Part shown: piece after piece, positions 43,150 through 51,449 of the stretch
Layout: each line of letters starts with the position of its first letter
Numbering within the stretch: position 1 is the stretch's first letter
Assembly: GCF_014207375.1 (NCBI RefSeq)
Contig: NZ_JACHEE010000005.1
Coordinates: 1 to 64,000 of the forward strand
Source of the DNA: Arthrobacter sp. AZCC_0090
Lineage (GTDB): Bacteria > Actinomycetota > Actinomycetes > Actinomycetales > Micrococcaceae
Direction: 5' to 3'
Length of the DNA stretch: 64,000 bases
The notes under the pieces: generated by a model
What the model saw: only the letters and a program-made list of their open reading frames with translations
The model's database searches: none
Told to the model about the DNA's origin: nothing
Position numbers and translations under genes: made by a program

Positions 43150-44721
43150 CTAGTCCGGCATCGCCATGGTGCGGAGATCCAGCTGGCGCAGCACGCGGTC
43201 GGCTACTTCCGGATCTGTGCCAGGCTCGCTCCGCGCAGCGACCACTTCCTGGCGTGCGGCGTCCAAGGCGATGGTCTGCACCGCGATGGCCAGTTCCCTG
43301 CCGCGTTGGCGCTTTTCGGCGTCGGACTCATTTTTCAGTGTCCCGTCCAGTAGCTCGGCATGCAGGCGGGTCATCTTTTCCTTGACGAGGGCCACCTTGT
43401 CTGCCGGTAGCTCCTTCATCAGGTCGTGTTCTTTGAGCGCAGAGATCGCCGCAGTCTGGGCGCGCTTGGCCAAGAGGCGCGCGGCATCCTTCTCGTGCGA
43501 ACCGTCCTCGGACGCCTTGAGCACACGCATGAGCCACGGAAGCGTCAGCCCCGGCAGCACCAAGGTTGCCAGCAGCACCGCGCACGCGATCACCAGGATC
43601 TCGTGCCGGGCCGGGAAGTCACTGCCGTCCGCAATGGTGAGCGGCAGCGCGAGCGCGAGGGCGAGGGTGGCCAGTCCGCGCATGCCGCACCACGTGAGGA
43701 TCAAAACTTCCTTGGGTGACGTCGGCTGCAGCAGGTTCTTCCGTTTGCGGGCCGAGATCGCCAAGAGCCCGAGCCACAAGAAGCGGACAACAAACACCAG
43801 CACGCACACCACTGCCGCCGGGCCGATCATGCCGAAAATGGCCGAGCCTTCGTCCCGGATCACATGGCGGATCTCCAGCCCCACCAGCCCGAACGCCAGG
43901 CCCGTGGCCAGGAGTTCCACCACATCCCAGAAGGCGGTGCGCGTGACCCTCTCGGCGGCGTCTTGGGACCGCGCGTGCCGCTGCGTCTCAAGCGCGGTGA
44001 CGACGACGGCGATCACCCCTGAGGCGTGCAGCTCTTCGGCCAGGATGTAGGCGGCAAACGGAATCACCAGCGTCACGGCGCTCCGCGCCACCATGGAGGT
44101 CACGAGCTTGGTGATCAGCCTGGTCAACCAGCCCATGGCGATGCCGACAATGACGGCCAGCGCCGCGCCGATGACGAACAGGAGGACGACGTCGGCCCCC
44201 ATCTTTGTGCCGGAAACGGTCGCCGCCACTGCCGTCTGGAAGATCACGATAGCGGCTGCGTCGTTGAACAAGCCCTCGCTCTGCAGGACGGTAATGAGCC
44301 TGCGCGGCATGTGGACGCGGCCGGCGACGGATTCAACGGCCACCGGGTCCGGCGGAGCCACCATGGCCCCCAACGCGATCGCCGCAGGAATGCCGATACC
44401 CGGAATCATGAGCCACGCGGCTCCGGCAACCACCGCTGTCGACACCACCACCAGCGCCACGGCCATGAGCAGCAAGGTCCGCCAGCGGACCCGGAACACT
44501 GCCCAGGAACTCTTCTGGGCAGTCGCGAACAGCAAAGGCGGGAGGAAGATCGGCAGGATCAACTCGGGTGAAAGCTCAAAATCCGGGAAGCCCGGAATGA
44601 AGGTCATCGCCGCCGCCAGCAACAGCATCAGCACCGGGTACGGTAGCCGCAGGCGGTCCCCCAGGCCCACGGCTACGACGGTTGCAAGCAGCAATCCAAC
44701 AATGAGTGCCAACTGGTCCAT
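43150..44721 (-). CDS. CPA1-family Na+/H+ antiporter
   Basis: The 523-residue protein begins MDQLALIVGLLLATVVAV and has about 12 membrane helices. Typical CPA1 segments are LILPIFLPPLLFATAQKSSW, GAMVAPPDPVAVESVAGRVH with the ion-binding Asp, and the NDA-type motif in LFNDAAAIVIFQTAV. The cytoplasmic C-terminal region (about 410-523) is helical and charged. ATG 44721, with GGGAAC just upstream, is preferred over a longer in-frame start at 44835. Confidence 0.92.
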   Translation of the reverse strand: MDQLALIVGLLLATVVAVGLGDRLRLPYPVLMLLLAAAMTFIPGFPDFELSPELILPIFLPPLLFATAQKSSWAVFRVRWRTLLLMAVALVVVSTAVVAGAAWLMIPGIGIPAAIALGAMVAPPDPVAVESVAGRVHMPRRLITVLQSEGLFNDAAAIVIFQTAVAATVSGTKMGADVVLLFVIGAALAVIVGIAMGWLTRLITKLVTSMVARSAVTLVIPFAAYILAEELHASGVIAVVVTALETQRHARSQDAAERVTRTAFWDVVELLATGLAFGLVGLEIRHVIRDEGSAIFGMIGPAAVVCVLVFVVRFLWLGLLAISARKRKNLLQPTSPKEVLILTWCGMRGLATLALALALPLTIADGSDFPARHEILVIACAVLLATLVLPGLTLPWLMRVLKASEDGSHEKDAARLLAKRAQTAAISALKEHDLMKELPADKVALVKEKMTRLHAELLDGTLKNESDAEKRQRGRELAIAVQTIALDAARQEVVAARSEPGTDPEVADRVLRQLDLRTMAMPD

Positions 44722-44838
44722 GTTCCCGATTTCCCCAGACGTCGTAGCGGCAGCGTCCCGGGCACCTGCCGAGGGACTAGCCCTACCAACATATCCCGGC
44801 CTGGCCGCCGGCCGGGCGGGGCCGGGTGTGGTCATGGC

Positions 44839-44909
44839 GGGCGCGGTCAGGCGCCGTTACGCCGGGCGCGGTCAGGGCGCCGTTACGCCGGGCGCGGTCA
44901 GGGCGCCGT
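44839..44909. repeat. Tandem 25/26-bp GC-rich repeat across the end of the NAD(P)-binding protein gene
   Basis: Units beginning GGGCGCGGTCAG lie at 44839, 44864 and 44890. The first has 25 bp, the second 26 bp and the third is partial. The last unit includes the stop codon (44898-44900) and final codons of the minus-strand gene, so the repeat may have arisen by duplication of the 3' end of that gene. Confidence 0.8.
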
Positions 44910-45554
44910 GAGGGCGTCCACTACAGGCACGGCGCCATCCCGGAACTCGATGGTGCGTCGAACCGTTTCGGGCAGTTCCAGGACCGCGGCAGCCACCAAG
45001 GCAACGTTGGCCCGGGAAGTCATTGTCCCGGCACCCGGGTCCACGGGATCAACCTCAATGAGCGCCGACCCTGGAATGTTGGTTAGCCCGCCAGGGCCGA
45101 GAATCGTCCAGTCGAGATCGCTTGCACGGAGGTATTCGTCCGCTGCCGCCTTGGCTTCCGCGTAGGCGTAGAAGCTATTGTCCTCGGGAACGCCGTGGCT
45201 GGGTCCGGCCCCGAAGTAAGACACCATGACATACCGCGCCACGCCCGTCTGTGTCGCGGCATCCATCGAGCGGATGGCGGCATCCCTGTCCACCGCATAG
45301 GTGCGTTGCGGATTGCCTCCGCCAGCCCCGGCGGACCACACCACCGCGTCGTGGCCGTCAAGCGCAGAGGCGATCTCCGCCGTCGTCGAATTCTCGACGT
45401 CGAGGATTACCGGAGCGGCACCAGTCGCCGTGACTTCCTGCGCGTGTTCCGGATTGCGGATGAACGACGTGACCGCGTGACCCTCGTTGCTCAGGATGCG
45501 GGACAGCTGCAAGGCCACCTTGCCGTGGCCACCGATGATTGCGATTCGACTCAT
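44898..45554 (-). CDS. NAD(P)-binding oxidoreductase, atypical SDR
   Basis: The 218-residue protein has a Rossmann start IAIIGGHGKVALQLSRILSN, HDAVVWSAGAGGG and VARYVMVSYFGAG, followed by AYAEAKAAADEYLRASDLDW. These match the atypical short-chain dehydrogenase group (NAD(P)H-binding, YwnB-like) that often has no catalytic Tyr-Lys pair. The substrate is unknown. The upstream region to 46067 is non-coding. Confidence 0.88.
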   Translation of the reverse strand: MSRIAIIGGHGKVALQLSRILSNEGHAVTSFIRNPEHAQEVTATGAAPVILDVENSTTAEIASALDGHDAVVWSAGAGGGNPQRTYAVDRDAAIRSMDAATQTGVARYVMVSYFGAGPSHGVPEDNSFYAYAEAKAAADEYLRASDLDWTILGPGGLTNIPGSALIEVDPVDPGAGTMTSRANVALVAAAVLELPETVRRTIEFRDGAVPVVDALTAP

Positions 45555-46067
45555 GGACCTATTCTGTCGCAGCGGTCAAGCCCTCCCCCACGATGATGGA
45601 TAAACTCCCCCGGCACGATTATCGGATCCCTAATTTGCATGACGCGTTGGATTTCCGAAGAAATTCCCTAGGAATAATTACGCCTACTCGGGATCTAGGC
45701 ACCCCTCCGTTCCGCGACCACTCAGGCCTGCCAAGCGAGTGGGAGCTCAGCCACCATGCACTGGCACTCACTAGGTGGAGACCCCGATACGAGCGTTCCG
45801 CTGGGTGCGGGAAACAAAAGCAAGTGGCACCCACTCGTGCGGAGTGAAATTACCATTTCTACACTCAAATCACCTGCAGCAGGAAAAGGAATACCTCTTT
45901 CATAAATCTCATTGATGGATTTATCCGAATGGGCGGATTGAGGCTTCCTCCGTGCTGCGCATTTAAGCAAAAGGGTCTCAACAAGCGCCATCCCCTGCGC
46001 CCGCGTATCACTTCCCAGGCCAACCAACCGGCTGGCCCCCAGAAACGATAATTTACGGGGATTCGAG
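45555..46067. other. 513-bp non-coding region before the LysM protein gene
   Basis: No convincing reading frame is seen on either strand, and base composition is lower in GC than in the neighbouring genes. Several short complementary segments are present (for example GGTGGAG and CTCCACC-like pairs around 45770-45840) but I could not fold them into a known riboswitch. In actinobacteria some cell-wall hydrolase genes have c-di-AMP leaders; the expected conserved motifs were not found here. Confidence 0.6.
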
Positions 46068-47021
46068 ATGTATCAACAGGAGTACGGACACAGGATCGGC
46101 GGGGACAGGATCTTCGCCTTGATATCCCGGGTGGTGAAAACCATCACCAGGTACAAGGCATCAATAGCTACCTGGGCAATTGTGGCGGCGGTCGTCCTGG
46201 CGGCCGTGATGACGCAAAACTACGCACAGGTACTGACACCAGCAGGCACGAGCGCCATAGTCGCCCCGAGCATCGGCTCGGGAGCAGTGATTGCAGCCCC
46301 TTCACCGGCCGCAGCCAATCCGACGCCGGCCGCGAGTCCTGCCCCGGCCACCACGCCACCTCTGGCACGGGCGACGGCCGCGGCGCCGGCAGCTCCGGTG
46401 CCGGCCGCAGTGGCAGCCCCTCCTGCGCCTGCGCCTGCGCCTGCTCCTGCGCCTGCGCCTGCGCCTGACACAAACTCGTACACAGTCGCCAGCGGCGACA
46501 CTGTAGGCTCGATAGCCGCCAGGTTCGGAGTCGACGTCAACGCGATGCTGGCGGCCGATGGACTCAGCGCCTATTCCATCATCGTGCCGGGCGAGGTGTT
46601 GAAGCTCACAGGACCGCCGGTTGCCGTCACCGCACCCGCTCCTGCTCCGGCCCCCGCAGCCGTGCCCGCTCCAGCCCCTGCGCCCGCACCTGCGGTCCGG
46701 ACCATCTACGTCGCAGGTTCAGGCGGGCAAGCCGCAGTGGACAGTTGCATTGGCCCCATCCACTTCACTCCGACCGACGCATACTCGTTGTTTATCACCG
46801 AGCATGATTTCTGCGGAGGGTGGGCACGCTTCTCGGGTATTGGCGTCGGCGAGACGGTGAGCATCCCCGGTTACGGCACGTACACGGTGACGGGACGCGG
46901 ACAGGTGCCCCAAGGTGGGACCACCAACAACGTCGCTGCCGTATTCGGCGGCTTTCCGCGGGCGGTACTGCAGACGTGCATCCCGGGCACCAACCAGATG
47001 CTGGTGATCGCACTCAACTAG
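46068..47021 (+). CDS. LysM protein with sortase-like C-terminal domain
   Basis: The 317-residue protein has one membrane helix near the N-terminus (about 32-50), Pro/Ala-rich linkers, a LysM domain (about 136-181: SYTVASGDTVGSIAARFGV through VPGEVLKL) and a C-terminal domain (212-317). The C-terminal domain has a sortase-like pattern: His246 in FITEHDFCGG, VGETVSIPGYGTYTV and Cys304 in AVLQTCIPGTNQM. The Arg that normally follows about eight residues after the sortase Cys is replaced (NQMLVIAL). The domain may bind or modify cell wall; enzymatic activity is uncertain. It stands alone, followed by a hairpin repeat array. Confidence 0.78.
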   Translation: MYQQEYGHRIGGDRIFALISRVVKTITRYKASIATWAIVAAVVLAAVMTQNYAQVLTPAGTSAIVAPSIGSGAVIAAPSPAAANPTPAASPAPATTPPLARATAAAPAAPVPAAVAAPPAPAPAPAPAPAPAPDTNSYTVASGDTVGSIAARFGVDVNAMLAADGLSAYSIIVPGEVLKLTGPPVAVTAPAPAPAPAAVPAPAPAPAPAVRTIYVAGSGGQAAVDSCIGPIHFTPTDAYSLFITEHDFCGGWARFSGIGVGETVSIPGYGTYTVTGRGQVPQGGTTNNVAAVFGGFPRAVLQTCIPGTNQMLVIALN

Positions 47022-47024
47022 TGG

Positions 47025-47107
47025 CAGGCCCCACGGTGGGGCTGTCGGCAGGCCCCGCGGTGGGGCTGTCGGCGGGCCCCGCGGTGGGGCTGTCGGCGGG
47101 CCCCGTC
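47025..47107. repeat. Tandem 24-bp hairpin repeats after the LysM gene
   Basis: Three 24-bp units (47025-47048, 47049-47072, 47073-47096) and a partial fourth begin GGCAGG or GGCGGG. Each contains the palindrome CCCCRCGGTGGGG, so each can form its own hairpin. The array starts 3 bp after the stop codon. It may act as a terminator or RNA-stabilising element. Confidence 0.85.
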
Positions 47108-47489
47108 CTGACCCTCTTTGAGTCCGGATCGCCCTGGTCAGCGGCGCGTCGCCGGCGTGTTGGGCCGAGTTCCTCCCGAAGGAGGTCAGGACGGGCGCTT
47201 GGTTCGGATCAGGCGCCTGTTCAGGCCGGACCCAAGCCGGCGTTGGATTCTGCTGGATCATTCCCTCGGCCGAGGGTGGCTTGCCCCGTGAATTCAACGC
47301 TCGGGAAATTGCCACATCGAATGATTGAGCAGAATCCGGCGCCCGTATCCGGAGCATCTGATCGGACCAACGGAAGCCGGGAGTGCTGCACGATATTTAG
47401 AATCGGTACCCACACGGAAGCAGACCAGGGGTTCAAGGCCTCTGATCTGCTTCTCCGGATATGACCGGCATTCTTACGTTCGAGGGGGC
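47108..47489. other. Non-coding region with one hairpin
   Basis: No supported gene is seen. A hairpin (GAAGCAGACCAG at 47417-47428 with CTGATCTGCTTC at 47442-47453, one G-T pair) lies 37 bp beyond the minus-strand gene that ends at 47490 and may terminate it, though it lacks a T tail. Confidence 0.5.
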
Positions 47490-47888
47490 TCAGCCCATCG
47501 CCGGGGCCAAGACAGGCCGGGGCGCCAGTTGTTTCCGCGCCCAGCGAGCCAGCTTCTTGCCCTTGCCTTTCCACCAGTTGTCCTCGTCCTTGTCGTTGTG
47601 CCACCGGAAAATGATCATCACCATCACGAAGACGCCCATGACCAAGTCCGTCCAGGACCAGAAAATAGCGTCAACCAAGACGCTGACCCCCATGACGAGG
47701 ATTGACGGCACAGCCAGGGTCCTGAAAACGGTGCTGGCCATATAACGGCGGTGCGACCGGGGCACCGACATGGCGCGGACCATGTCAAAACACAGGCACA
47801 CCACCACCATTGTCTGGCCGAGGGACAAGAGGACCAGCCCGGGCAAGGACCCCGCGAACATGGCCGCGGACTCCATTCCCGCGCTCAA
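47490..47888 (-). CDS. Membrane protein of unknown function
   Basis: The 132-residue protein has three predicted helices (about 10-35, 52-75, 78-95) and a basic C-terminal tail (KDEDNWWKGKGKKLARWARK). The start is probably TTG 47888 with GAGG 8 bp upstream; ATG 47876 is an alternative. No family was recognised. It follows the sensor kinase gene on the same strand after a hairpin and may not be cotranscribed with it. Confidence 0.68.
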   Translation of the reverse strand: MSAGMESAAMFAGSLPGLVLLSLGQTMVVVCLCFDMVRAMSVPRSHRRYMASTVFRTLAVPSILVMGVSVLVDAIFWSWTDLVMGVFVMVMIIFRWHNDKDEDNWWKGKGKKLARWARKQLAPRPVLAPAMG

Positions 47889-48028
47889 CGGACAACCTCA
47901 TTCAGCATGAGACGCAGAATGGGCACAACAAAATTGCAGGAAACACACATACGGATAACCCCCAGAGACCAGGAACTGCGCTTGAGACCAACTGCGTCCC
48001 ATTCAATCGGCTAGCCCTGGGGTCAGTC

Positions 48029-48070
48029 ACGAGTAGTGGGTACTCTATTCTGGTTACCCGGATTACTCGT
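48029..48070 (-). terminator. Hairpin downstream of the sensor kinase
   Basis: ACGAGTA (48029-48035) and GGGTA (48038-48042) pair with TACCC (48055-48059) and TACTCGT (48064-48070), giving a two-part stem 29-70 bp beyond the kinase stop at 48099. There is no long T tail, so strength is uncertain. Confidence 0.5.
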
Positions 48071-48098
48071 AGGATCACGCGTTACTCGGTGCCAGACC

Positions 48099-49832
48099 TC
48101 ATGGGCCAGTTCTCGACGTAGGGGAATTCTCCCGTTGCGGCTGCTCAATGGGCAGCGCCAAAGCAAACGTGCTCCCCCTTCCGGGCCTGCTCTCGCAGGT
48201 GATGCTGCCCCCGTGGCGTTCCACAATGGACTTGGTGATGGACAGCCCAAGGCCGACGCCTGGAATCCCTGCCTGACGGGCGGCATTTGTCCGGAAGAAC
48301 CGGGTAAAAATCCTGGTGGTCTCGTCCACGGTCATTCCCATGCCCGTGTCCTGCACCTCAAGCTGGACCCAGCCATTGTTCCGGGCCGCCCTGACGCTTA
48401 CTTGCCCGCCGTCGGGTGAATATTTGATGGCGTTGGACACCAAATTATCCAGGGCCTGTCCCAGCCTCAATGGATCAGCGTCTGCCCAAAGGGGCGCTGG
48501 CACGTCGGCGACGAGGCCAACGCTGGCGGCATCGGCCTGCGCTTGGGCAGAAACCAGGCTATTTTCTATCAGCCCCGCCAGATCCGTGCGCCGCAAATGC
48601 ACGCTCTCCACCGCAACGGCTGACAAAAGCAGGTCATCAACCAAGGCACGGAGCCGCTCGGCATTGCGTGCCGCGACTTCTAATCCCCTCTTTGTTTCCG
48701 GCTGGAGCTTCTGATCGCCGCGGAGCACGAGGTCCAGATTGCCCAGAATCGATGTGAGCGGCGAACCGAATTCGTGCGAAACGTTGGCCACCAGTTCGTC
48801 CTTGGCCGCAAGGGCACCGACGACGTCGGTCACGTCCCTGAAAACGATGACCGCCCCGCCGAACTCGTCGTCTAGGTCATTCTTCATGCCACGTGCGGCG
48901 GTAGAGATGGCCCGCTGTTCGCTGCCGGCGCCGAACCAGACGAGATAGTCGGAAAATGTTTCACCGTGAACCGCCCTTCGAATGGGGCCCTTTTCAGGTG
49001 GAAGCGGGGTCCGCCGGTCCTGGCCGAAAACCAATAGGTCCTGTTCTCCGCGCCCCGACGGGCCTTCCTCTGGCATTGCCATCCGAAGGAATGCCCTTTG
49101 TTGGTTGTTGATCAGAAGGGTCTCACCCTTCGAATCGACGGCGACAATTCCGACGTCGATCGTGTCAAGGATTGTCTTGAGCAGTGTCTCCCGCTCCCGG
49201 CTGGCGGCAAGCAACTGCCGCAGGGCCTGATCCCGATGTTTCACCCGCCGCTGCTGGAGACGGGCATTGGACCCCGCCAAGCGAATGGAGACTGCCATCG
49301 CGAACATCATGAGGGGCAAAAGCACCACCGAGGAAATGTCCGACCCAGTGGGACGGGGCAAGTGCGAAATAACTGGCGGAAGCGCAATGAAGAATGGGCC
49401 AACAAAGCTGAGGATCAGGCTTGTCCTGGAAAGGACGCCCGAGGCCGATAACCAGATCACAGGAAAGATAGCCAACGTGATGAGGCCTGGTACCGCAGTG
49501 AAGGCGCCGTTTCGCGTGAAGCAAAGGGCAACTAGATCCAAAATGGGGATTGCCACGCCTGCGCTCGGCGCCAAGCGCTCCCAGGGGATCAACAGGCAAC
49601 TCAGGAACAGGATCCCGTGGAGGAGGACGCCGGTCACGAACAACCAATTCTGAATTAAGCCTGGCCAAAGAGTAGGTGCCGCGATCACCAGGCCCGCGAT
49701 GATGAGCGTCAGTGGCAATTCACAGACGGCCAACCGAGCCCTGGGTTGGAGTTTTCTGAAGAAACGGGCGGCCGTGCGAAAAAAAGGCTGCTCACTCAAG
49801 TCGAGACCCTTCGTTGGAGATTCGCGAACCAA
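48099..49832 (-). CDS. Membrane sensor histidine kinase with PAS-like domain
   Basis: The 577-residue protein has about five or six membrane helices (about 35-180), a PAS-like sensor segment (about 215-335: ILDTIDVGIVAVDSKGETLL), a HisKA box with the phosphoacceptor His in ELVANVSHEFGSPLTSILGN, and HATPase motifs LGQALDNLVSNAIKYSPDGG, VQDTGMGM and GVGLGLSITKSIVERHGG. The TTG start at 49832 is uncertain. It is divergent from an OmpR-type regulator, its likely partner, with 221 bp between them. An Hpt-like gene and a pilus operon lie beyond the regulator. Confidence 0.9.
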   Translation of the reverse strand: MVRESPTKGLDLSEQPFFRTAARFFRKLQPRARLAVCELPLTLIIAGLVIAAPTLWPGLIQNWLFVTGVLLHGILFLSCLLIPWERLAPSAGVAIPILDLVALCFTRNGAFTAVPGLITLAIFPVIWLSASGVLSRTSLILSFVGPFFIALPPVISHLPRPTGSDISSVVLLPLMMFAMAVSIRLAGSNARLQQRRVKHRDQALRQLLAASRERETLLKTILDTIDVGIVAVDSKGETLLINNQQRAFLRMAMPEEGPSGRGEQDLLVFGQDRRTPLPPEKGPIRRAVHGETFSDYLVWFGAGSEQRAISTAARGMKNDLDDEFGGAVIVFRDVTDVVGALAAKDELVANVSHEFGSPLTSILGNLDLVLRGDQKLQPETKRGLEVAARNAERLRALVDDLLLSAVAVESVHLRRTDLAGLIENSLVSAQAQADAASVGLVADVPAPLWADADPLRLGQALDNLVSNAIKYSPDGGQVSVRAARNNGWVQLEVQDTGMGMTVDETTRIFTRFFRTNAARQAGIPGVGLGLSITKSIVERHGGSITCESRPGRGSTFALALPIEQPQRENSPTSRTGP

Positions 49833-50053
49833 TTACTGCTCCGAACGATTCCTGTAACAACCGTACGGAGTCAACGATGCCCCCAAAGATCGCCAAATAC
49901 CACGGCCCCGCACGATCGACTTGAAAGTTCGGAGCCGCACATAATCCACATATTAGATGCCAGATGCCTTCGATGCTTGTATCGTGGGTATTTGGGTGAA
50001 ACTTCCCGCATTGCGCTGGGCTGTGCGGCGGTGTTCACCGACTCGAGGGTGTC

Positions 50054-50857
50054 ATGAGCGAGCCTGGGGTAGCCGTAGTCATTGAGGATGACGAAGATGT
50101 GCGAAATTTGGTTGACGCCATCCTCAAAGAAGCCGGATTTGTGGTGCATTCTGCCGCCACCGGACGCGAAGGCGTGGAAGTCGTACGGCATCAACACGCG
50201 GCGGTGGTGACTCTGGATGTTGGCCTTCCGGATATGGATGGCCACGAGGTCCTGCGGCGAATTCGGGAATTCAGCGACGCATATGTAGTGATGCTGACGG
50301 CCCGACGCGACGAACCGGACACGTTGACGGCTTTCCTGACGGGGGCGGACGACTACATCAAGAAACCGTTCTTGCCCCGCGAATTGAGGGCCAGGGTCAC
50401 TGCCATGATGCGCAGGCCACGCACGGCGGACAAGCTTATTTTGCCGGAGGAGGATCGCACCGGTCCTCCTCCCAGCGGTGCTTCGATCGAAGACGACTCG
50501 GCCCGCCCGGACAGGCCCGACCAAGCGGTCATCAGGCACAATGGCTTGGCCTTGAACTACAAATCACGCACGGTTGCGCTTCAAGGTTCCACCTTGACCT
50601 TGACGCGAAGCGAATTCGATCTGCTCTTCGATTTGCTTCGCGCCAAAGGCGAGGTGCGGACGCGGTCTGACCTCGTTCGAGCAGCACGTGGCGATTACTA
50701 CGACAACAATGCGTATATCAGCGAAGCCGACGAACGGGCTGTTGAGACCCACATCGGCAACCTTCGCCGAAAGCTCCGTGAAGATCCACAATCCCCGCGC
50801 TTTCTGCAGACGGTCCGGGGCGTCGGTTATCGGCTCGCCCCAAAAAGACCGGACTAG
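50054..50857 (+). CDS. OmpR/PhoB-family response regulator
   Basis: The 267-residue protein has a receiver domain with acids in AVVIEDDEDVRNLVDAIL, the phosphoacceptor Asp in VVTLDVGLPDMDGHEVL and the Lys in DDYIKKPFLPREL. A long polar linker (about 128-160, with PPPSGASIEDDSARPDRPD) leads to the winged helix LTLTRSEFDLLFDLLRAKGE through VETHIGNLRRKLREDPQSPR. Its stop is 10 bp from that of the convergent Hpt-like gene. The regulon may include the neighbouring pilus locus, but only position suggests it. Confidence 0.92.
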   Translation: MSEPGVAVVIEDDEDVRNLVDAILKEAGFVVHSAATGREGVEVVRHQHAAVVTLDVGLPDMDGHEVLRRIREFSDAYVVMLTARRDEPDTLTAFLTGADDYIKKPFLPRELRARVTAMMRRPRTADKLILPEEDRTGPPPSGASIEDDSARPDRPDQAVIRHNGLALNYKSRTVALQGSTLTLTRSEFDLLFDLLRAKGEVRTRSDLVRAARGDYYDNNAYISEADERAVETHIGNLRRKLREDPQSPRFLQTVRGVGYRLAPKRPD

Positions 50858-50867
50858 ATTGTTGACG

Positions 50868-51323
50868 TCAATCGTTCCGGAGCACGTAGCTGTCCTTTAG
50901 CTCGCGGACCGTAGCGTGCCCGCATTCATCTATGGCTTTGAGCAGCGGATGGGCGTCACGCAAATCGCCATTTCGTATGTGTTCCTCCAAGCGTGACGCA
51001 AGCAGCGAAAGGCGAACTCCGCCCACCATGGTGGAAGAAGTCCTCAGGCTGAGGATTGCGTCCAGTGCCGCGGCTGCGTCACCGCGTTCGACGGCGGCCG
51101 CGAGGATTTCGTACCGGCTCCCCCACAGTTTTGCGAAGTCGCCCGCAAAGGTCCGCGCAATCAGCGGATTGTCCATCTGATCTTCCAGGAGCTGGAATTC
51201 TGCGAGGTCCAGTATCGGATGCTCAGCAAGCGGGTCCGTCGGCAGCCCGATGAAATCGTCGGCCGAACCCACATGGCTGGGGTCGGATTCCTCGTTGACC
51301 TCACTGGAACCTGAACTGAACAT
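50868..51323 (-). CDS. Hpt-like protein lacking the phosphoacceptor histidine
   Basis: The 151-residue protein has the four-helix Hpt pattern: LLEDQMDNPLIARTFAGDFA, RYEILAAAVERGDAAAALDA, then ILSLRTSSTMVGGVRLSLLA. In a normal Hpt domain the third helix reads HxLKGSS; here the aligned residues are L91-S-L-R-T-S-S, so Leu replaces the His. It cannot take phosphate at that site and may instead bind a receiver or kinase as a competitor. It is convergent with the OmpR-type gene, and an 11-bp direct repeat lies upstream of its start. Confidence 0.72.
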   Translation of the reverse strand: MFSSGSSEVNEESDPSHVGSADDFIGLPTDPLAEHPILDLAEFQLLEDQMDNPLIARTFAGDFAKLWGSRYEILAAAVERGDAAAALDAILSLRTSSTMVGGVRLSLLASRLEEHIRNGDLRDAHPLLKAIDECGHATVRELKDSYVLRND

Positions 51324-51370
51324 AACCCAATGCTACTTTCTGATTTCCGGAAAAATCCGAACTTATGCTT

Positions 51371-51389
51371 ATCTTAAGGAAATCTTAGG
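51371..51389. promoter_or_regulatory. 11-bp-spaced direct repeat upstream of the Hpt-like gene
   Basis: ATCTTAAGG (51371-51379) and ATCTTAGG (51382-51389) begin 11 bp apart. Tandem half-sites with 11-bp spacing are typical of OmpR/PhoB-type regulators, such as the one encoded next door. The site lies between the Hpt-like start (51323) and the end of the pilus operon (51450). Confidence 0.5.
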
Positions 51390-51449
51390 CCTTTCTTGAT
51401 TTAGCGATTTTTGGCTGGAGTTCTTAATACCGCAAACGAATTATGGGGC

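Noticed and set aside
44026-44911. Long plus-strand frames opposite the Na+/H+ antiporter
   Set aside because: They are low-complexity shadow frames; the minus strand has the complete antiporter with membrane helices.
45539-45847. A 102-codon frame in the non-coding region before the LysM gene
   Set aside because: It overlaps the start of the oxidoreductase gene, has no ribosome site and its composition is not protein-like.
45555-46067. c-di-AMP (ydaO-type) riboswitch before the LysM gene
   Set aside because: The gene context is suitable, but the conserved ydaO core motifs and three-way fold could not be found.
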